Assembly (NCBI GenBank): GCA_019312985.1
Contig: JAFDCC010000114.1
Location: forward strand, 1 to 9,445
DNA from: Deltaproteobacteria bacterium
GTDB taxonomy: Bacteria > Desulfobacterota > Desulfobulbia > Desulfobulbales > BM004
Reading direction: 5' to 3'
DNA length: 9,445 bases
This document shows, in pieces, positions 5,080-9,445 of this stretch. Position numbers and translations under genes: made by a program. The notes under the pieces were generated by a model. The model made no database searches. It was not told the origin of the DNA and worked only from the letters and a program-made list of their open reading frames with translations. Positions within the stretch are counted from its first letter, which is position 1, and every line of letters begins with the position of its first letter.

Positions 5080-6615
5080 TCAGTTTTCCATGGATCCCTC
5101 GAACCGCCGGTACTGGACAGCTTCGGCGATATGAGCCGCCTGTACCGATTCAGACCAATCAAGATCGGCAATGGTGCGCCCAATTTTCAGGATCCTGTGA
5201 TAGGAACGGGCCGAAAGGCCGAGCCTTTCAACCGCATTTTCAATGAGTTTTTCCGAAGCCCTGTCCAGGGCACAAAAGGCCTTAATATCCCTGGGGGTCA
5301 TCTGGCCGTTCGAGTGGTAATGATGCCGCCCGGCAAATCTCTCTTTCTGGCGCTTCCGTGCCCTTTCAACCTTCTCCTTTATAACGGCGGAAGGCACCCC
5401 CTTCTGTGCCGCCGCCATTTTGCTGTAGGGCACAGACGGCACCTCGAGGTGCATATCTATCCTGTCCAGGAGCGGCCCGGAAAGCCTGCTCTCATACCGC
5501 TGCACTTGGGCCGTGGTGCACCTGCAGCTGTGTTTCATATCACCAAGATAGCCGCATGGGCAAGGGTTAAATGCGATGACCAGCATAAAGCGGGACGGGA
5601 AACTGAGTGAGCCGGTGGCCCGTGAAATCGTCACCATGCCGTCCTCAAGCGGCTGTCTCAGAACTTCCAGGACATTTTTCTTGAACTCGTGGGACTCATC
5701 AAGAAAGAGGACGCCGTTATGGGCCAGCGAGACCTCCCCCGGCCTGGGGACCTGGCCGCCGCCGATGAGGCCTGCATCAGAGATGGTATGGTGCGGCGCC
5801 CGAAACGGCCTCGTGGTGACGAGCGGGGTCCTTCCCTGCATCAATCCCATGACACTGTATATCTTGGTGGTTTCCAGGGCCTCGTCAAAGGTCAGGTCAG
5901 GCAGGATGGTGGGAAGCCTTCTTGCCATCATGGTCTTGCCGGCACCGGGCGGTCCCTTCATCAGGATGTTGTGTCCCCCGGCCGCGGCAATCTCCATTGC
6001 CCGCTTGACATGCTCCTGGCCCCTGACCTCGTCAAAATCAACGCCGTAATCGGTATTGTCCTGGAAAACCGCGTCGAGATCAATGGACCGGGGGTGAAGT
6101 TCCCTGGTGCCGGCAAGGAATTCAACGGCCTCATACAGGGTTTTTACCCCGATAATTTTTATGCCGCTGACAACGGCCGCCTCTTCCGCATTGGCCAACG
6201 GCACCAGGATGCCTTCCAGGCCGTTATTGCGGGCCGCAATGGCCATGGGCAGAATACCCTTTGCCGGACGGGTGGACCCGTCGAGGGAGAGCTCACCCGT
6301 GACGCCATAACTTGCCAGCTTGGCACTGGAGAGGATTTCCGCCGCGGTCAGAATACCCAGGGCAATGGGGAGATCGTAGCCGGTCCCTTCCTTTTTCAGG
6401 TCTGCCGGGGCGAGGTTGACGGTAATCCTGCGGTTGGGAAAATCGTAGCCGGAGTTCTTGATGGCGGCCTTTACCCGTTCCCGGCTTTCGCGGACCGCGC
6501 CCTCGGCCAGCCCAACGGTGGCAAATCCAGGCAGACCGTAAGAGATGTCCACCTCCACCGTTACCGGCCGCGCATCGACACCAACCACTGCAGAACTTCT
6601 GATTTTTGCAAGCAT
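5080..6615 (-). CDS. comM: YifB/ComM family Mg-chelatase-like AAA+ ATPase
   Basis: A 511-aa protein, matching the 500-510 aa family norm. Residues 1 to about 170 form the N-terminal Lon-like/ChlI fold (SYGLPGFATVGL at 25-36, NLAPADLKKEGTGYDLPIALG at 67-87). The AAA+ core has Walker A GPPGAGKT (221-228), Walker B GVLFLDE (301-307) and NPCPCG (350-355), with RLSGPLLDRID at 377-387. The C-terminal Mg_chelatase_C domain covers about 400-505. ComM is a hexameric helicase that promotes branch migration during natural transformation, but homologues are widespread in bacteria not known to be competent. I chose ATG 6615 (MLAKIRSS) because it matches the family start and has GGGGGG 6 nt upstream; the frame extends 30 codons further without support. 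Walker B continues as ESHEF where ELPEF is usual. Confidence 0.95.
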   Translation of the reverse strand: MLAKIRSSAVVGVDARPVTVEVDISYGLPGFATVGLAEGAVRESRERVKAAIKNSGYDFPNRRITVNLAPADLKKEGTGYDLPIALGILTAAEILSSAKLASYGVTGELSLDGSTRPAKGILPMAIAARNNGLEGILVPLANAEEAAVVSGIKIIGVKTLYEAVEFLAGTRELHPRSIDLDAVFQDNTDYGVDFDEVRGQEHVKRAMEIAAAGGHNILMKGPPGAGKTMMARRLPTILPDLTFDEALETTKIYSVMGLMQGRTPLVTTRPFRAPHHTISDAGLIGGGQVPRPGEVSLAHNGVLFLDESHEFKKNVLEVLRQPLEDGMVTISRATGSLSFPSRFMLVIAFNPCPCGYLGDMKHSCRCTTAQVQRYESRLSGPLLDRIDMHLEVPSVPYSKMAAAQKGVPSAVIKEKVERARKRQKERFAGRHHYHSNGQMTPRDIKAFCALDRASEKLIENAVERLGLSARSYHRILKIGRTIADLDWSESVQAAHIAEAVQYRRFEGSMEN

Positions 6616-6643
6616 GACTATCCCCCCGCAACGCGCCAGCGGT

Positions 6644-7396
6644 CTAGGGCCGGTAGCAGGATGCCATCTCCGCTGAAAAATCACCTCCCGGCGCCTGGTA
6701 AACATGAAAGGGCGGAAGCACTAACAACTCCTCACCGCCCCCCTTGACCGCCTCGACGAGAAGCAGGGCGGCTGAACTTGCGGGGTAGCTGTACACCGCC
6801 TGCAACTTCTTGGGCTCCAGACCCTGCTTTTTGAGTTCATAAAGGAGCGTCGCCCCCCGTGATGCCGGGTAAATGAAGGCGCCTCTCCCCTTTTTTTTCA
6901 GGGCCCAGGCGGCAGCTCTGACAACACTGGCGACATCGGCCGTGATTTCATGCCGAGCCATGAGCTTTTCCGCTTCACTGTTTTGCCTCCCTGTGCCCTT
7001 CTTTCTGTAAGGCGGGTTGCTGACGAGGCAGTCAAATTGCCCGGCCCCCAGCAGCAGATCAATGCGCCGCAGGTCGCCCTCCATGATCCTTATCCGCTCC
7101 TGCCAATTATTGAGGGCTACATTTTCCCGGGCCAGCTTTACCAGGGCCGGCTGGAGCTCAAGGCCGGTAAGCTGGGAGGAGGGGTTCCTGTATGCCAGGA
7201 TGAGCGCGACAATACCGCTGCCGCACCCCAGGTCAAGAATTGTCTCCCCCGGCCGGGTGGCTATAAAGTGGGCCAGCAGAACGGCATCGAGAGAAAAGCG
7301 GTAGCCGCGGCGGTGCTGCAGACAGCGGATGCGTCCGTCAAAAAGGGAGTCATCGGTATACGCAGCCTGTCCTGGCATCGCCTGCCACCCTGTCAT
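6644..7396 (-). CDS. TrmN6-like tRNA1(Val) (adenine(37)-N6)-methyltransferase family protein
   Basis: A 250-aa class I SAM-dependent methyltransferase. Motif I LDLGCGSG (54-61) binds SAM, GLELQ (78-82) is the acidic ribose-binding position, and the NPPY motif (127-130) is the active-site signature of enzymes that methylate an exocyclic amino group. The N-terminal segment QHRRGYRFSLDAVLLAHF (27-44) is typical of the TrmN6/YfiC family, which makes N6-methyladenosine at position 37 of tRNA1(Val). Close relatives with the same layout have other RNA substrates, so the exact target is inferred. The start is ATG 7396 or 7378 (MPGQAAY); both have weak GCAGG-like sites. It lies 33 nt after the DUF1015 gene and 28 nt before comM. 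Confidence 0.85.
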   Translation of the reverse strand: MTGWQAMPGQAAYTDDSLFDGRIRCLQHRRGYRFSLDAVLLAHFIATRPGETILDLGCGSGIVALILAYRNPSSQLTGLELQPALVKLARENVALNNWQERIRIMEGDLRRIDLLLGAGQFDCLVSNPPYRKKGTGRQNSEAEKLMARHEITADVASVVRAAAWALKKKGRGAFIYPASRGATLLYELKKQGLEPKKLQAVYSYPASSAALLLVEAVKGGGEELLVLPPFHVYQAPGGDFSAEMASCYRP

Positions 7397-7429
7397 TGCC
7401 TGAAATGTTTTCCCTGCAGCCGGGAACGG

Positions 7430-8827
7430 CTACACGACAACTATCTTTTCCTCCGGTTCCAGCTTATTCAGCAGAAGGCCGGTGAGGATCTTGGGATAAA
7501 AATAGGTGGACTTATGGGGCATGATCAGGTTCTCGTCGGCGACCCGCTTCACCTGCAGCACCCTGGTATTATTCATGAGGAACAGGAGAGGCAGGACATT
7601 CTCGTCGGCAATGCTCTCCTTCACCGCCACGTCGAGGGCCTCGTCCGGGTCGGCAAAGTAGCGCACCAGGTTGTCTTGTTCACACCTGTCACATGCCATC
7701 TTTAATATCTGATCCACCACCAGGTCCGACAGGATGACCACATCAAGGTCGCGCAGTGCAGGCGGCCTGCCGGCCAGGGACCTGTTCTCCAGGGCCGCAT
7801 CCTTCAGGGTCAGGAGAAAACAACGGTCTTCCACCGGGTGGTACAGGCCGAACATGGTCCGTTTTTTCCTGCCCTGGACCAGGGCTTCCTCCATCCTGGC
7901 GAGGACCTCCGCCACCAGGTTCTCCCGCGCTCCACCGCAAATCTCCTCCAGCTCAAAGGATCCCGCCATCTTTGCCGCAAGTCCATCCATGGTTCCGAGA
8001 CCGGCAGCAACGATATCGGCCGGCAGCGACACCAGCCTGTGGGTCGGCAGGACCTTGAGGCCGGGGTCCTCCATGGGGCAGAGGTACATCATGACAAAAT
8101 TGTAGGGGCTATCGGCCGGCAGGCCGCCATGTTTCGCCGCCATCTGCTTTCTATACTGCAGTGCCGTCGAATACCTGTGGTGACCATCCGCAATGTAGAC
8201 GGCCTTGCAGCGGAAGTCCTGCTGCACCCGGGCAATAATTTCGGGGGCCGTCACGGGCCAGAGGCTATGTCTGCCGCCATCGGCATCCTTCACCTCGTAG
8301 AGGGGCTTTTCCGGAAGACCCTTTTCAAGAGTGCCTATTATGTCTGCCCCCTCGTCGGCATAAAGGGAGAATATCTGGCTGAACTGGGCCTGGCAGGTAT
8401 CCATAAGCCGCAAGCGGTCGGCGGTGACGGTTTTGAACGTCTCCTCATGGGGCCTGACCGTGCCTTCAGAAAATTCGGATAGACCGACAAGGGCAATCAG
8501 TCCCTTCCGGGTCAGACGGATGCCGGAGGGGAGTTTGTAATCGATGTAGTAAAGAAAGATTCCCGGGACCTCATCCTTGATAAGAACCCCTTCTTCCTGC
8601 CATTTGATAAAGTATCGCTTCGCCGAATCGTAGCGCTCCGCCGAATCATCTCCCTTCCCCGGCGACTTGCTGATGTCCAGGTAGATCATGTTGTACGGGT
8701 TCCTTGCCTGGAAGGTCTCCTGGTTTTTCTCGTCAATGATGTCATAGGGAGGCGTGACAACATCCTCGAGGTGTGCAATCTTTTCGGGGTTGAAACGGAC
8801 AGGCCTGAATGGCGCCACAATGGCCAT
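7430..8827 (-). CDS. DUF1015 family protein
   Basis: This 465-aa protein matches the DUF1015 family (PF06245), whose function is not firmly established. Diagnostic blocks are APFRPVRF (5-12), VVTPPYD (23-29), NPYNMIYLDI (43-52), RPHEET (125-130) and YIADGHHRY (211-219). The DGHHR block resembles the conserved loop of the ParB/sulfiredoxin-fold superfamily, which includes the archaeal free serine kinase SerK, so a nucleotide- or phosphotransfer-related role is possible but inferred. It is soluble, with no signal peptide. The start is well supported by AGGAAGGAG about 9 nt upstream of the ATG. It heads a five-gene minus-strand run, and its promoter should lie in the AT-rich gap shared with queD. 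Confidence 0.9.
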   Translation of the reverse strand: MAIVAPFRPVRFNPEKIAHLEDVVTPPYDIIDEKNQETFQARNPYNMIYLDISKSPGKGDDSAERYDSAKRYFIKWQEEGVLIKDEVPGIFLYYIDYKLPSGIRLTRKGLIALVGLSEFSEGTVRPHEETFKTVTADRLRLMDTCQAQFSQIFSLYADEGADIIGTLEKGLPEKPLYEVKDADGGRHSLWPVTAPEIIARVQQDFRCKAVYIADGHHRYSTALQYRKQMAAKHGGLPADSPYNFVMMYLCPMEDPGLKVLPTHRLVSLPADIVAAGLGTMDGLAAKMAGSFELEEICGGARENLVAEVLARMEEALVQGRKKRTMFGLYHPVEDRCFLLTLKDAALENRSLAGRPPALRDLDVVILSDLVVDQILKMACDRCEQDNLVRYFADPDEALDVAVKESIADENVLPLLFLMNNTRVLQVKRVADENLIMPHKSTYFYPKILTGLLLNKLEPEEKIVVV

Positions 8828-9042
8828 AGCGGGATACTCCTTCCTAGCGTATTCAAACTGCGGGAGATTCGGCAGAAAAGAGATCCTGCAACTCTTTCTT
8901 GCTCTCCTCCGCAGGGTTGATTATTCTGAATTTATAATTTAAAAAACCAGGTTCTGACCCTATTAAAAAAGCAATTTCTTTTCAACAATACTTTTACGAT
9001 TTAACCCTATTATTAATTATAACAGCGGCGGGGACTCATACC
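8828..9042. promoter_or_regulatory. Divergent regulatory region between the DUF1015 gene and queD
   Basis: This 215-bp gap turns AT-rich from about 8917. Plus-strand -10 candidates for queD are TATAAT (8933-8938, no clear -35) and TATAAC (9018-9023, with TTTACG at 8993-8998 and a 19-nt spacer). Minus-strand transcription toward the DUF1015 gene could use TTGAAA (8980-8985). A 9-nt direct repeat ACCCTATTA occurs at 8957-8965 and 9004-9012. A preQ1-I-like string starts at 8949. None of these is firm. Confidence 0.4.
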
Positions 9043-9414
9043 ATGTTTGACATCTTTATCAAAAGTCATTTTTCAGCCGGGCACCATTTACGGGATTATC
9101 CCGGCAACTGCGAAAGGCCCCATGGCCACAACTGGAAGGTGGAGGTCACGGTCAGGGCGACGGAACTGGACAGTCTAGGCATGGGAATAGATTTCAGGAC
9201 GGTCAAGGAGGCCGTCAACAAGGTGCTTAACAGCCTTGACCACCATAATCTCAACGAGCATCCCGATTTCCAGGCGGTCAACCCGTCCTCGGAAAACATT
9301 GCCGTCTTCATCTTCAATGAGGTGCAGCAGGAGATCGCTTCGGACCGCTGCAACGTTCACGCTGTCACTGTATGCGAAACCGACAACTCCGGTGTAACAT
9401 ATTTTGGTCCCTGA
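9043..9414 (+). CDS. queD: 6-carboxy-5,6,7,8-tetrahydropterin synthase (QueD)
   Basis: A 123-aa PTPS-fold enzyme that converts 7,8-dihydroneopterin triphosphate to 6-carboxytetrahydropterin, the second step of queuosine precursor (preQ0/preQ1) biosynthesis. The zinc site is formed by His14 (SAGHHL), His27 and His29 in PHGHNW. The catalytic cysteine is Cys23 in GNCERPHGHNW, with Asp66-His67 (LDHHNL) and Glu112 (VCETDNSG) completing the active site. The substrate-binding NPSSENIA (80-87) is present. Length is typical and all key residues are intact. A GGGGA site about 8 nt before the ATG supports the start. No other queuosine gene is visible beside it within the window. Confidence 0.95.
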   Translation: MFDIFIKSHFSAGHHLRDYPGNCERPHGHNWKVEVTVRATELDSLGMGIDFRTVKEAVNKVLNSLDHHNLNEHPDFQAVNPSSENIAVFIFNEVQQEIASDRCNVHAVTVCETDNSGVTYFGP

Positions 9415-9445
9415 TGCGCTGCTAGAAATCTCCGAGCTTTTTTAC

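Noticed and set aside
9415..9445. Terminator after queD: GCT...AGC followed by six T.
   Set aside because: Only three contiguous outer pairs form before mismatches; the stem is too weak and the window ends here.

Overview
This 9.4 kb window is GC-rich and gene-dense, with long co-directional minus-strand gene runs. The likely source is an anaerobic deltaproteobacterium (Desulfobacterota, possibly a Desulfobulbus-like lineage). That is inferred from the gene content: a 'two-CW' small cysteine protein, a DUF1015 protein, a long-form HisG, and a thioredoxin-like protein whose frame is interrupted by an in-frame UGA at the position of a catalytic cysteine. No mobile elements, CRISPR arrays, tRNA or rRNA genes were seen.

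Layout from left to right. (1) 1-220, plus strand: 3' end of a hydantoinase B/oxoprolinase gene, with an intrinsic terminator that overlaps its stop codon. (2) 275-2681, minus strand, read right to left: hisI, hisG, engB and a two-CW protein gene. hisI and hisG overlap by ATGA. HisI carries an unusual N-terminal four-cysteine extension. (3) 2682-3057: divergent intergenic region with several GC-rich hairpins. (4) 3058-3627, plus strand: a thioredoxin-fold/TPR protein readable only if the UGA at 3157-3159 is decoded as selenocysteine, giving a U-P-G-C redox motif in place of CxxC. A conventional gene caller would find only the fragment from GTG 3205 and lose the active site. (5) 3668-8827, minus strand, read right to left: DUF1015 protein, TrmN6-like methyltransferase, comM/yifB, an uncharacterised 121-aa protein and thiL, with 13-33 nt gaps, so probably one operon. 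It converges on the selenoprotein gene across a bulged hairpin with a T-rich tail. (6) 8828-9042: AT-rich divergent intergenic region. (7) 9043-9414, plus strand: queD.

Most genes are housekeeping: histidine biosynthesis (HisI, HisG), ribosome assembly (EngB), thiamine diphosphate synthesis (ThiL), tRNA modification (TrmN6-like, QueD) and DNA processing (ComM). The notable item is the putative selenoprotein, supported by its start site, its family resemblance and a possible bacterial SECIS hairpin just after the UGA. Secondary points are the HisI Cys-cluster fusion, a Gly-to-Glu change in the HisG PRPP loop, and a preQ1-I-like sequence upstream of queD that is missing part of the aptamer loop.
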